Shown: positions 38,675-49,062 of the stretch, one piece after another
Layout: every line of letters begins with the position of its first letter
Numbering within the stretch: position 1 is the stretch's first letter
Source of the DNA: Melieria omissa
Lineage: Eukaryota > Arthropoda > Insecta > Diptera > Ulidiidae
Assembly (NCBI GenBank): GCA_963971225.1
Contig: OZ020270.1
Coordinates: forward strand, 26,535,123-26,599,122
Direction of reading: 5' to 3'
Length of the DNA: 64,000 nucleotides
The notes under the pieces: model-generated
What the model was told of the DNA's origin: nothing
Database searches by the model: none
Seen by the model: only the letters and a program-made list of their open reading frames with translations
Translations under genes and position numbers: made by a program

Positions 38675-39934
38675 TTGGACACTATCCATAATCATAACTT
38701 TATAATGCCTTGTGTGTGTGATCAAAAGGTGGACCGTGGTCAGCCCAAAGTGCAGTGTGCAAAATGCAATGACTTATTTCATTTAAGCTGTGTAAACATC
38801 CTACCAGTTGATCTGGAGTTTATGCAAAATTCTAACAACCCATTTCATTGCAAGTTATGTGCGGCTGCGCGCCGAAACTCCATCCGTTCGCCCCCGCGCG
38901 CTAACTCATCCGTGGAGGCTATAATCAACAACAATAACTCAGCCTCTCTGACCTCTTCAAATGTCACAGAATCATTTCAACTAGTGCAGTGCCCTAAGGG
39001 GCCTAAGCAACAACAATCTAAGCCAGTCTTGCTCCAGCAGCGAATTGAAAAATCAAAGAATAGTGAGATTAAACAACAACAAATAACCTTGCAAACTGTG
39101 TTTAGTGAGATCGTCGCTCTTCGGTCCGAAAACGCACATGCGCTCGAACTGATCAACTCTTTACAATCTGATAAAAAGCTCTTGCTTGAGAACATAGCAA
39201 ATTTGCAATCTGAACTGCAATCTATGAAGCAAAAATTAGCAGATAATGAGGCTGCTGCTGCAATTTCCTCTCTTGCTGGTGAGGTGAAAGCTCTGCGTGG
39301 TGTTGTTAATAATGCCTTCAAAAAAACATCTATTGAAAATCAATCGACTGCTACTCTTTCTGCTGATACCGCTGCTTCACGTGTAGTTCCCGCTCTTGAC
39401 ACAACTGCTCCGTTGCTGCTGCCTGATGTTCGCTTCCTCTCTGCTGATGCTGCCGTTCCGTGCACTTCTCCTTTCATCCGTTCTAATGGTGTTTCTCCCA
39501 GTTTTTCTGAAGTTGTTGCTGCAGCTGGGCATGATACAATGTTGCCTAAAAATACCGTGGCTCCAACTTCGGCTCGGAAAACTGTGAGCAAAAGGAAAGC
39601 AAATGCTGTAATAGGGAGTAATAACAACACAGAACTTGACGTCGTAATAAAGAAGAAATGGGTACATCTCTCATCGTTCAAACCGACAGTCACAAGCGAT
39701 CAAATTATCTCCTACGTTCATAAGCATACCAATATCGACGAACATCAACTCCCGTGTTACAGTCTCTTAAAAAAGGATGCGAACACTGACAACTTAAGAA
39801 GTGTAAACTTTAAGCTAGGGGTTACATCTAGTCTTTATGACAAAATGTTCGACCCCACACTTTGGCCAGCAAATATTAAAATTCGTCCTTTCGAATTTTT
39901 TCAAAAGCCGGCAAATCCGGGACAAGGGACTTAA
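38675..39934 (+). CDS. LINE copy 2 ORF1, PHD finger and coiled-coil protein
   Basis: The frame opens at 38675, but the second Met (38705, MPCVCDQKVDRGQ) fits the PHD start better. Zinc ligands lie in CVCDQKV, CAKCNDLFHLSC and FHCKLC. A coiled coil follows (ENAHALELINSLQSDKKLLL), then a Ser/Ala/Val-rich linker and the conserved C-terminal block KKWVHLSSFKPTVT, NFKLGVTS and LWPANIKIRPFEFF. About 410 residues. It probably binds LINE RNA. The frame is intact, unlike ORF2. Confidence 0.88.
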   Translation: MDTIHNHNFIMPCVCDQKVDRGQPKVQCAKCNDLFHLSCVNILPVDLEFMQNSNNPFHCKLCAAARRNSIRSPPRANSSVEAIINNNNSASLTSSNVTESFQLVQCPKGPKQQQSKPVLLQQRIEKSKNSEIKQQQITLQTVFSEIVALRSENAHALELINSLQSDKKLLLENIANLQSELQSMKQKLADNEAAAAISSLAGEVKALRGVVNNAFKKTSIENQSTATLSADTAASRVVPALDTTAPLLLPDVRFLSADAAVPCTSPFIRSNGVSPSFSEVVAAAGHDTMLPKNTVAPTSARKTVSKRKANAVIGSNNNTELDVVIKKKWVHLSSFKPTVTSDQIISYVHKHTNIDEHQLPCYSLLKKDANTDNLRSVNFKLGVTSSLYDKMFDPTLWPANIKIRPFEFFQKPANPGQGT

Positions 39935-39945
39935 CAAACACTGGC

Positions 39946-42804
39946 ATGATACATGTGGCTAAAAGTAATTGGCAATCCCTTAAAATCTATTATCAAAATG
40001 TTTCTGGTCTCAGAACGAAAGCTAATGCTTTTTTACTTGCCACATCTCAACTGGATTATGATGTCGTCGTTCTCGTGGAGACATGGCTAAATGCGGATTT
40101 TGGTGAATTTTTTGATCAATCTCTTTACCATGTCTACCGTAAGGACCGAGATGCAGTGAAAACAGGATGCTTAAGAGGTGGTGGTGTGCTTATTGCAGTG
40201 AAACGTACGCTACGCTCCTCAGTACATGAGCTGATCGATAATGACTCCTTGCTCGACCAGTTATGTGTATCCATCTTTGGTTCTGATAAACAATTAGTTG
40301 TTTGTGCTTCGTATATACCTCCGAATAGTTCCGATTCTTTATATCGTGCTCATGTTGATAATATACTCAATTTACCGGACACAGATAACACAAATGTACA
40401 TCTTTGTGTTTTAGGTGATTTTAATCTCAATAAACTCTCTTGGTCCTATATTGCTGAGGAGTTTAATCTTACTCCCACGAATATAAGTGCTGAACATGAG
40501 ATATATTTGCTTGATAGCTTTTTCAACTACAACCTCGTGCAATTAAATGGTTTCTTTAATAATTTAAATCGAATCTTGGATTTGATTTTCTTAAGCGATA
40601 CAGTTAAATACAAGTTGGAGGAGTGTGTGTTTCCGATTTCTCCATCGGTCATGCACCACATCCCTCTTATTCTTAGAGTTGAGTTTTATGAGTTCTTAAA
40701 ATTGCCTAAAATCTCAGATAAACTTAATTTTAATTTTAAATTAAGCAATTTTGATAAACTAAATGACATTATTGACAGTACTGATTGGATCAATAAGTTT
40801 TCCGATATTGATACTCATGGCTGCTTTGATATATTTTGTGAAGTAATTAATCATGCATGTAGTACACATGTTCCATTGGTTAAGCCTAGAGTCTATAAGC
40901 TACCATGGTATACCAAGGAACTGAAGAAATTGAAGAATTTAAGAAATAAATGTTTTAACGTCTATAAGACCACAAATGATTTAATTGACAGAAACAAATA
41001 CTTGCTTCATATGAAGGAATTCACTATTCTTGAAAGATTTTTGTACAATAACTATATCTTAACTTTTGAAGCTAACATAAAAAATAACCCAAAAGCCTTT
41101 TGGTATTTTGTTCAGTCCAAAAAGTCTCATTCCGATATTCCTTCATTGATGACCTACAATGGTGTGTCCTCTAATTCTGCTCTTAGTACCTCAAATCTTT
41201 TCGCAAATTTTTTTATGTCTAATTTTGAAACAAACTCTGATGTACCCGACAGCACTACCTTTGATAATATTTTTTCATCTATAGACTTTGGCTCACTGAG
41301 TATCACTGAATGTGAGGTAATGACGGTAATGAGGTATTAGGAATTTGAAGCTGTCCGTCAAGGCTGATTGCGACGGCTTCTCTTCGCTTTTGTTTAAAAA
41401 TTGTGCTTCAACAATTTGTAAGCCCTTGTGCCACATTTTCAACCAGTCTTTATCAACTGGTGTGTTTATTGATAAGTGGAAAGTTGCACATATCACTCCG
41501 GTGTTTAAGAGTGGCAGTAAAAATGACATCTCGAACTATCGCCCAATCTCTAAACTTACAACTGTGTCCAAATTACTTGAGGTCATTGTGAAGGAATGCC
41601 TAGCCTTCACTCTCACTAGAGTTATATCCCCTAACCAACACGGTTTTGTACCTGGTCGATCGACGGTAACTAACTTGGCTGTCTTCACCCAGTACTGCTT
41701 TTCAGCGTTTGAGGAGAAATTGCAGGTTTACACTATCTACACCGATTTCTCCAAAGCTTTCGATAAAGTATCACATAAAATACTTATAATGAAGCTTGAA
41801 AGGCTTGGCTTTCATTCTGTCTTTTTGAAATGGATAAGTTCGTATTTATGTGGAAGACTATGTCACGTTGTTGTGGATGGTACAAAGTCGAGATCTTTTG
41901 CTGCTACCTCAGGTGTACCTCAAGGAAGTGTCTTGGGGCCGTTATTTTTCCTTCTTTTCATTAACGATATTGATTCTTGTTTTAGTAACACGAATTATCT
42001 GTTATTTGCAGATGATCTCAAAATATTCCTCAAAATTCGTTGTGTGAATGATATTTTTGAGATTCAAAGTGACTTGAATAATTTGGTGCAATACTTGGTG
42101 CATTATGAATCGCTTAGCTTTAAATGTTAAGAAATGCTTTCATGTAACTTTTTCTAAGTTAAATAACAGTAATATCGATTCTTCATTTCAAATTGCAAAT
42201 ACTCGTTTAAATGTTGTTAATGAGATGCTGGATTTGGGCGTTTTACTCGACTCCAAGTTAACATTTACTAACCATTTAAATTACATAATTCCTAAAGCTT
42301 ATGCTATGTTAGCATTTGTACGTCGTAACAGTTCAAATTTCAGTGACCCTTATACGTATAAGCTTCTATTCTCTGCCTTTGTAAGGTCTAGGCTCGAATA
42401 CGCGGCTTTTATCTGGAATCCGTTTTATGCAGTTCACACAAATCGCCTCGAAAGTGTTCAGAAAAAGTTTCTAAAGTTTGCGTTATTTTCACTTAACTTT
42501 CAAGAACCTATTCCTCCATATAAATCACGTTGTTTGCTTGTTGATCTGAAATCTTTAGAAAATAGGCGCATAATTAATTCTCTAATGTTTGTCTATGATA
42601 TCATTTGTGGTAACATCGATTGCCCTCAGAACTACTCGCTTAAATAAGATATTTTTTATAAAAAACTATAGAACAAACTATGCTTTAAATCAACCTCTTG
42701 TTAGGTCGCTCCTTGAATTTAATAAATTAGCGTCTTTCAGTGATATTGATTTTTGTATTTCAAAAGAAAAGTTTAAAGAACTTGTTTCTAAGTTTTATTC
42801 TTAA
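39946..42804 (+). pseudogene. LINE copy 2 ORF2, endonuclease-RT, broken
   Basis: 39946-41340 holds the endonuclease (LKIYYQNVSGLRTK, LVETWLNADF, GDFNLNKLSW) and linker, ending at a TAG. 41345-42130 holds the RT core (TPVFKSGSKNDISNYRPIS, TDFSKAFDKVSH, SGVPQGSVLGPLFFLLFIND, LLFADDLKIF with the catalytic Asp pair). 42105-42647 and 42589-42804 hold the C-terminal region (SAFVRSRLEYAAFIWNP). The three breaks are small indels or stops; otherwise the gene is full length. Confidence 0.9.
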
Positions 42805-42907
42805 CCAAATTGCCTTTTTTTATTTTTAAGTGTTAATTAATTTTTAGTTTCTAGCCTGTAGATTTTGTATCATTTGGCTTAAATAAATAAATAAATAAAT
42901 AAATATA

Positions 42908-43106
42908 TAACTTCTGTATGATAAATTGGCTTTTGACGCATGTCGAGTAGAACTGAAGGAATTTCAGTCCTATTTTTCGTTATTGTTCCCAAAATAGTCA
43001 TGCGATTCTTATGCAAATCTTCTGCCAATTCATACGAAGTGAAAAAGTTGTCACACGTTACATTTCTGTCAGAAAGTCCTTCCACCAAATCCAAAACAAC
43101 ACGCCG
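42908..43106 (-). pseudogene. piggyBac 1 transposase, second catalytic block
   Basis: Reads RRVVLDLVEGLSDRNVTCDN with FFTSYELAEDL, which carries the piggyBac Asp in CDNFFTS, then a linker ending PIYHTEVI. Upstream it joins 45297 across the Transib-like element (GRR then VVLDL). Downstream it joins 38537 across the LINE. Confidence 0.88.
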
Positions 43107-43783
43107 CACAGTGGCTCAATTTGTCATTTCGGGTTGCAAAATTAATAACTCCTGAAGGAATAGAGATAATTGGAAATTTTTGTTTGCTGTTCATTAGAAA
43201 TTCATCAGGCTATTGTATTTTCAAAAATAAACTCAATCAATTTACAGGGTGCTACGTAATAGTTTGTCAAAGTTCGGCTTACTGTAAATAAGAATAATGC
43301 GAGCAACAATGTTAACTTTTAGTTGCAAAATTAATGAAAATTCATTAAAAAAGATGAAAAGTAATAAGAAATTTACGAAATAAGCTGAAAGAGTCAAATT
43401 TAAAGATAAAAATTAATAAATTTCGCTTTCAAAATTAGAACCAGAATTCGAAAAATTTACGTAAGAATTCAATTTTTTTGGACAATCCTAAGTTCAAAAA
43501 CAATGCTAAAGCTTCATTAGGAATATATTTGATCGGGAGCACATTGCGTGGGGTGGGAATACTGTTTTTAATTCTTTTAACACGATCCGAGTTTGCTGGT
43601 AAAACTGCTTTCACTATAATGCCTTTAATTTTCTCCCGATTCTTATTTTATTTTATGGTCAAAGCTTGTGAAAAGTGGGTGTCAGTTATTTTTCCCGTTG
43701 CCTCCATAAGCTTCCTTGTTTTAGTGAATGACGCACAGTTCTGAGTTCGACTTTTTCGGCCATTCTTTTGCCGCCTTTGATGT

Positions 43784-44100
43784 CTATGGTTGGTCATCGC
43801 TTATGCTACATGCATCTCCTGCATCGAAGTAAATTGTTTTTTCCAACCTCTCCTCATTATTCTCAACAAAACTGAATTTGGTACGATTTGCCGCAATCCA
43901 TTTCAACTTTGTTGTGCGATAAGTCCTGGATATCTTCTCTTTAGTCGTAGATACGTTGGATGCAGGCAAACTTTTTTCGACGTAACCAATTTCTTTAGCG
44001 ACAGCCAGAACGAACTTCTCATTTGTCTTCGAAATAGTAAATATTTCAAACGGCTTCGAATTTTTCAGAAAAATTTGTGTGCTTCTTCTTCGGTTTAGTT
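43784..44100 (-). pseudogene. Degraded coding-like stretch in the Transib-like element
   Basis: On the minus strand, 44060-43784 reads KPFEIFTISKTNEKFVLAVA, then KEIGYVEKSLPASNVSTTKE to an in-frame TAG; after another shift, KGGKRMAEKVELRTVRHSL. The hydrophilic composition looks like decayed protein sequence. I cannot confirm that it is Transib transposase. Confidence 0.3.
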
Positions 44101-44634
44101 GCAGTGGCGGAATTAAAGTGATGTTTAGTTCAAATTAAAATCGAAACTAACTTTACTTACTCTAAATTCTTTTATTTATAAGTAGGATTTGCATATGCAT
44201 TCAAATAGCAGGTACTAAGTTTCTAGTACTAGCAGGTACCTGCAGTTCTTAGGTTTTTACCCGTTGTGGGATTTTTGAACAGCCCAGACACATAAGTGGG
44301 TTTTATACAGTACACATAGATATAAGTCTGCTTTTTGTTTTTCAATAACGAATTGTTTCATTGGCGCGGTTCAACTCAAAGGCTAATGGCGAATGACTGA
44401 GTTTTGCTCAAATTAAAAAAAAAAAAATTGTATGACAGACACAGTGTTAATATTTTGTTAAAAACAAAATCAAAGGATACATTGATGATTGACTGGTTGC
44501 CGGAAATGAAAGCCAACTTAGTTTTCGTACGTGCAAACTGCGCATCCAGTAAAAGTACTCTTTACTTCGAGCTTTCAGTAATATACGCAAAAAAAAAGTC
44601 GACTTAATATTGAATTGCAAGCTTGTATCACATC

Positions 44635-44960
44635 TTAAATGAAGCCAAAATCCAAATTTGCATGCCCTGGCAACAAGTATAATCGCGTGTAACTGATTCA
44701 CTTTCAAAACCTTGACGAAGTTGTTCGAACGCACGCACCCGAAAGCACAAAATTGCGCGAGGTGGCCACAGAAAAATCGCTGTAAAGTCCAGTCGGGAAA
44801 AATCGGGCACCCGATCTCTTCATGGTAGAACTCACAGAAAACTACTGAACAATTTTCCCAAAGACGGAACCGTGGCAAGTATGGCCTTTTTTTGAAAGTC
44901 CATCGAAAGTTCAAAAAGAGTGATAAAAACAGTGCTTCAAGTGAGTGCCTCTGAAAAGAC
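44635..44960 (+). pseudogene. Second degraded coding-like stretch in the Transib-like element
   Basis: The plus strand reads MKPKSKFACPGNKYNRV, stop, LIHFQNLDEVVRTHAPESTK, REVATEKSL, stop, with further pieces after shifts. A run like LDEVVRTHAPEST looks protein-derived. Its direction is opposite to the stretch at 43784, so the interior may be composite. No family was assigned. Confidence 0.25.
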
Positions 44961-45296
44961 AACAACAACAACCAACTTTTTTTTCTATATTTAATAATCT
45001 ACTACAAATGCCTTCTTTTACGATGCTGGTGCAAAAAGTTTCAATTAATTTGCTCCTTTCCGTATTTTAAAACTTCAGCTTTGCCGAAAAGTGCAAATTG
45101 CTGATATTATTTCGCACTCTAAAAATTGCTCAACTTTGACGGGCTCTACAAGCAAAACTATTTGTCCAATTTAGTTAAGGTTTTCGGATTTCTTAGGTCC
45201 AAGCATTTATCTATCGGACAAGTATAACAGTTTCCCCCAAATCGGACATGACAAAATCGACTTTTGCAACCTACGTCGGCAGAATCAGCCACTGTG

Positions 45297-45765
45297 CGCC
45301 GTCCGAGATTGCGTTCAGGAGTGGCATTACGATTCCGACCAACAAAAATTTTTGTGTTGTATGCATACAAGCTTTTTGAGTCGCATAGCACCCAAATTTT
45401 GATGCCATATTTCGCCGGCTTGGATGGAATATACTGACGAAAAGGACATCGCCCACGATACGGAACTAACTGTTCATCTACGGTAATGTTTTTTCCTGGT
45501 GTGTATACAGCTTTCAAATTATGATTCCATTCATCGTATACATTTCGAATCGGTGCCAATTTGTCACGAACAGAAGTACTTGTAGATGCTGTGTTGGCCA
45601 TACGTTGTTCGCGGACATCAAATCGAATGCAACCATGGATACGCTTGAACATTTTCAAAGACATTGTTGCTCTAAATATTGCCCGACCAGTTTCTTCATT
45701 CCACAGTTTAGTGACACATTCACCGTATGACCGATACACACCAGAAAGCAGCAACAATCCAAAGT
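45297..45765 (-). pseudogene. piggyBac 1 transposase, N-terminal part of the catalytic domain
   Basis: Reads GVYRSYGECVTKLWNEETGR, AIFRATMSLKMFKRIHGCIRFD, then ITVDEQLVPYRGRCPFRQYI with the first catalytic Asp, SKPAKYGIKIWVLCDS and NLGRR. The open frame continues a further 45 or so codons into the Transib-like element by chance. The transposase N-terminus beyond 45765 is missing. Confidence 0.88.
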
Positions 45766-45979
45766 ATGCGTGCAGAGTGCAGGGATGCCAACTTTTTAGT
45801 TTTTAAAAACCGGACAAACTTTTATAAAATGGTTTAAAGGGATGGGGGGGGCGGCCCTGTATTAGAAATTATATTCCACAATTTAATTAAAACACAAACG
45901 ACCTATGTATGTTCTATATGTTATATTATTCAAATGATTTACAAAAAAATTAACAACTAAAACAACAAAAATCCAAACA
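45766..45979. other. Non-coding stretch right of piggyBac 1
   Basis: AT-rich apart from a G-run (about 45843-45853). It is the sequence joined to the truncated piggyBac transposase. No element or gene was recognised. Confidence 0.4.
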
Positions 45980-45993
45980 AATTGAATTCCTTA

Positions 45994-46526
45994 GGTTAGG
46001 TTAGGTAAGACAAGCGGCTTGCTGGTTCTCAGCAAGTACACTCAGAGGCCCCAAAGGCCCATTGTGATGCCCGATGAGAGTGTGACAAGCCCCTGTCATC
46101 CTATATTCGGTGCTGGCTGAAACCAACCTGAGCGTCGAATGAATCCGGCAATATCCTCCAGTGGCGTGGTACAAACCAACCCCAAATCGCCCAGCACTCT
46201 GCCCCCTAGATACCGGTGGCGTATGCTGTGAAGCGCAGGGCATTCGCAAAGGAGGTGCTGCTCGGATTCAATTTCCTCCTCATCTTCGCAGCTGCGACAG
46301 TAGTCTCGATGGGGCAGACCGAGTCTTTCCGCATAAATGCCGATGGCGCAGTGCCCCGTTAAGACCCCCGTGAGAGTATGAAGTGTTGATTTACTGAACC
46401 GTAAGAGTTGTAGAGTTCTCTTTTGGTCCAGTTTCGGCCACAGCGTGCGTGAGATCCTGCAGTCAGGCCGAACGCTCCATTGATCATTGGTGCGCTGGAT
46501 TGCCCTCTTAGCAAGATCAGTGTAGT
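45994..46526 (-). mobile_element. 5'-truncated LINE with TTAGG-repeat tail
   Basis: A perfect 14-base duplication AATTGAATTCCTTA (45980-45993, 46527-46540) flanks it. On the minus strand it encodes the end of a LINE ORF2: an RNase-H-linked region (TLHTLTGVLTGHCAIGIYAE, RLGLPHRDYC) and a zinc motif CRSCEDEEEIESEQHLLCEC. The 3' end is GGTTAGG repeats (plus-strand view 45991-46005). It is a dead-on-arrival insertion of a different LINE lineage from the three large copies. Confidence 0.85.
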
Positions 46527-46554
46527 AATTGAATTCCTTAATTCATAACAACCA

Positions 46555-46745
46555 TTCAAAAATAAGTTTTTTTATGTTTTTCAGTCTAAAAATGTAGTTA
46601 TCGGTAACGTAAATTAAAAAAAAATCATAAATAAAAGTTATAAAGCAACGTAAAAAAAATTTTCTAAACATAATAGTAATCGGTAACATAAATAAAAAAC
46701 CATAAATAAAAGTTATGAAGCAACGTAAACAAAACAATTTCAAAA
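46555..46745 (+). repeat. Two-copy degenerate tandem repeat, AT-rich
   Basis: The unit (A)TCGGTAACGTAAATTAAAAA with CATAAATAAAAGTTATAAAGC and AACGTAAA occurs at about 46597 and 46679 with a period near 80. A weaker third match lies further right (ACGCAACGTAAAAATT, 46793). No coding potential. Confidence 0.6.
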
Positions 46746-46888
46746 TGATACCTATCGAGAACGAAAAAAATGTGTTTCTCTCAACAGTTATTACGCAACG
46801 TAAAAATTAACTGTCGCAAATAATAATTATAATCAACAAAAAAATTTATGTTGCATTGTAACATTTACATTGTAATTATTTTAGAAAC

Positions 46889-46980
46889 AGAGCCGAAGGC
46901 CTAAGCAGCCAGTGCTTCTGTTAATTTAAGAGGAATAATTATTAATAATTATTGCTTATGTATATAAATAAATAAATAAA
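46889..46980 (+). mobile_element. 92-base LINE tail fragment
   Basis: A perfect 12-base duplication TATTTTAGAAAC (46877-46888 and 46981-46992) flanks a short piece ending in TATATAAATAAATAAATAAA. TAAA repeats also end the LINE at 38538, so this is probably an extremely 5'-truncated insertion of that or a similar LINE. Confidence 0.8.
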
Positions 46981-47372
46981 TATTTTAGAAACGTTATAAT
47001 AATTAAGGGGGTCTTACCATGTAATACCTCATTTCCGAGCGCTATATTCAAAAATTGATTACTAGAAAACTACAAATGATTTCGGGAAGCAACTTTACAT
47101 AGTTTTTTTGTTTTTACCATGATACAAATATAGAAGGTAGAACCGCTGTAATTTTTTTTGACACTAAACGTGTTTATTGACGTTTCTCGTATTTGTCAAT
47201 AGCTTGGGTCGTGATGCCACTTCGTTGTAATACTAAATTAGGGCTATTTAAGGTTCTAAGGATTTTTAGATCTTATTTAAAATAAACACGAAATAGACAT
47301 TTCAATGTGACTAGTACATTTTGTTTAGTAATATTATGAACTGTTAGACAATCAACAACGCAATAAATAATA

Positions 47373-47693
47373 ATTTTAATTTTAATTGATTGGCACGACA
47401 GCCCGCTTACGCGAGACTAAGGCCTAGCTTCCCGCAACCACCCGTGTTGTGCGTGTTAATTTTGTACGCGGGTGGAAGGGACCTACAGTTTTATGCCGGT
47501 TCCGAACGGCAGGTTGGGAGCTTTTTCATAGGCAATTTTTACTCTCAGAGGTGGCTGAGAGGACAGCCACCGAAAGAGAAAACGAGTTTCCCGTTATTTT
47601 TTTTAGGTGTTACTACATGCAGTATTCGATCTTGCGTCGCTCTGCATGCGACTCGTTGGACCGCGCACTAACCAACTGAGCCACGGCGGCTGC
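47373..47693 (-). mobile_element. tRNA-derived SINE, copy 2
   Basis: The reverse complement matches copy 1 (19300-19625) over its length, from the GCCGCCG(T)GGCTCAGTTGG head to the A-rich tail. It is flanked by a perfect 12-base duplication CAATAAATAATA (47361-47372 and 47694-47705). The B-box area is altered (TTCGAT..ATACTGC rather than TTCGAATTCTGC). Confidence 0.9.
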
Positions 47694-47814
47694 CAATAAA
47701 TAATACAAAGGTAAATTATTATGTAATTGTTTTTTTTAATTTCTTATTAATATTCATTTTTTTTTGTGTTTTCAAATTGCTGTTTAAAAACCGTATCCTA
47801 AAAAATGTTCGGCC

Positions 47815-48129
47815 TCAAAAGAAACGTTTCGCAACACGTTGCTCTAAAACCGTGCAATTTCGACTGTTAGTTAATAACTGTTCCATGTAGTTTGGTGTTT
47901 CCACCAAACTTTCACCGTTAATGTTGGTGAAAATGGTATTTAAAATTTGTAAAATTTGCAGGAATTCCGAAGTTGGCTTATGTAATCCCCCCTCTGTAAG
48001 GAGTTTAACGTATGTATAATTTTCATCGCCGCCAGACACCAGACGCCTAAACAAAATACATTTCAATTTTGTTGACGTAAGAAAATGTTCAAGGGATTTT
48101 CTAACAACAGTACGGTAGCACATTTTCAA
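47815..48129 (-). pseudogene. Possible transposase fragment in the TTAA-flanked element
   Basis: A 104-codon frame reads KLKCILFRRLVSGGDENYTY, VKLLTEGGLHKPTSEFLQI and NYMEQLLTNSRNC. L-x-x-GGL-x-x-P patterns occur near the C-termini of P/THAP-type transposases, which would suit a Kolobok-like element. Only this piece survives. The family assignment is tentative. Confidence 0.35.
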
Positions 48130-48195
48130 AGAAGAACGTCAACATGGCGGCTGAGAAGAAGCAACGGCTCTACCTTCTATATTTGTATCATGGTT

Positions 48196-48637
48196 TTTAC
48201 ATAAAAGTGACGTATGTGACCGCTACACGTCCTTCACTGCGTCCTCGTCGTTTAGAGGTGGGGTGAACGTTTTCGAAAAATCTACCTGACCGATCTTGTC
48301 ATACTAAAAATTTTTATTATTAGAAAATATGTCGCAACAGATAGACACGAGCCTGTTTTGAAATTCTTGTCCAAAAATTTGTAACAGCCTTGAATTGCAG
48401 AAAAAAAGTGGCAAACAAATTTTTTTTTCAAAATTCTATTACTATAAGATTTTTTTGAATTTTTGAAAAAGCTCGTGTCTATCCATAGCCAAGGGGATGA
48501 GAAAAATAAATTTTAAGGTTTTTTGGTTTCAGATCATCTGATCGGTAAAAATCGTTCACCCCGTGCGCCCTGGACACTTTTGACGAGGACGCAGTGAAGG
48601 ACGTGTAGCGGTCACATACGTCATTTTTATGTAAAAC
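48196..48637. mobile_element. Inverted-repeat element nested in the right arm of the TTAA-flanked element
   Basis: TTTTACATAAAAGTGACGTATGTGACCG with CTACACGTCCTTCACTGCGT at the left is complementary to 48583-48637 at the right, and GTTCACCCC pairs further inside. The Kolobok-like arm reads ACCATGATACAAATATAG on one side and TTTTTTTGG on the other, continuous in the left arm. This places the insertion within the arm. No coding capacity; class unknown. Confidence 0.65.
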
Positions 48638-48766
48638 CAAAAAAAGTTCAAAAATGAATGATAACATTACAAAAAACTGCTTCCCGAAATCATATGTAGT
48701 TTTCTAGTAATCAATTTTTGAATATAGCGCTCGGAAATGAGGTATTACATAGTAAGACCCCGTTAA

Positions 48767-49062
48767 GTCCCTGTTTAAAATCCATTCATCACTAAAATTG
48801 CAGTTACGTCTTTGCATTTTTTTTAGATAATTCTCTCATTTTGCCCTTTCAATTTAAATTACATCGTTTGTATCCGCACGAAGAAAATGATCAAAACAAC
48901 AAAAGGAAATCACAGCTGATTCAAAAATGTTACCAACTATTCTATAGCACAGCTGAATGTAGAGCCATATTGTTTAGTACATGTATGTGGTGTTCATAGC
49001 GAACAGCATTTATAATAATTGTCGTGGACACGGAATTGTGCGAAATTTGAACTCGAATTACT
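48767..49062. other. Non-coding stretch, no feature seen
   Basis: AT-rich sequence without an open frame of note or a recognisable element end. Confidence 0.4.

Larger units (their letters stand above)
38538..42902 (+). mobile_element. CR1/jockey-group LINE, copy 2, full length but mutated
   Basis: The 5' end (TCAGTCTTCGTCTGACTACC) matches copy 3. The 3' end is a TAAA repeat tail (42881-42902). A short duplication ATATAT (38533-38538 and 42903-42908) flanks it. Excision restores the piggyBac frame. ORF1 is open; ORF2 is broken in at least three places. The tail differs from copy 3 (AAACAT), so copies 2 and 3 belong to related but distinct families. Confidence 0.9.
43107..45296. mobile_element. 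Transib-like element with RSS-like ends
   Basis: The termini are CACAGTGGCT and its complement, flanked by a perfect 5-base duplication CGCCG (43102-43106, 45297-45301). CACWRTG ends with a GC-rich 5-base CGNCG duplication are the hallmark of Transib, the RAG1-related superfamily. At both ends GGTTGCAAAA starts exactly 25 bases in, so the CAAAA core begins after a 23-base spacer from the CACAGTG heptamer. No intact transposase was found; the interior is decayed. Confidence 0.7.
31649..45765 (-). mobile_element. piggyBac element 1, split into four pieces by three insertions
   Basis: The left end is TTAA (31649-31652) followed by CCCTCATCGGTCCCTCGAG, a piggyBac-type terminus. Transposase pieces on the minus strand, N- to C-terminal, are 45765-45297, 43106-42908, 38537-38272 and 32240-31898. 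They are separated by a Transib-like element, a LINE and a P-like element. Frame and residues join across each insertion with only the target duplication repeated. The transposase N-terminus and the right end are missing beyond about 45765. Confidence 0.85.
47007..48762. mobile_element. TTAA-flanked element with long inverted ends (Kolobok-like)
   Basis: Flanked by TTAA (47003-47006 and 48763-48766). Ends GGGGGTCTTACCATGTAATA and the complement of CGGGGTCTTACTATGTAATA extend inverted for over 100 bases each, with GATTTCGGGAAGCA near the inner side. G-rich starts with a TTAA duplication fit the Kolobok superfamily. The interior holds a SINE, a short minus-strand frame and a smaller inverted-repeat insertion in the right arm. 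piggyBac is the alternative for TTAA but its end sequence does not fit. Confidence 0.65.

Noticed and set aside
44447..44971. A 174-codon minus-strand frame inside the Transib-like element
   Set aside because: Composition is Phe/Leu/Cys-rich like antisense of a Lys/Glu-rich sequence, and the plus strand of the same region reads more like decayed protein. No transposase motif was found.
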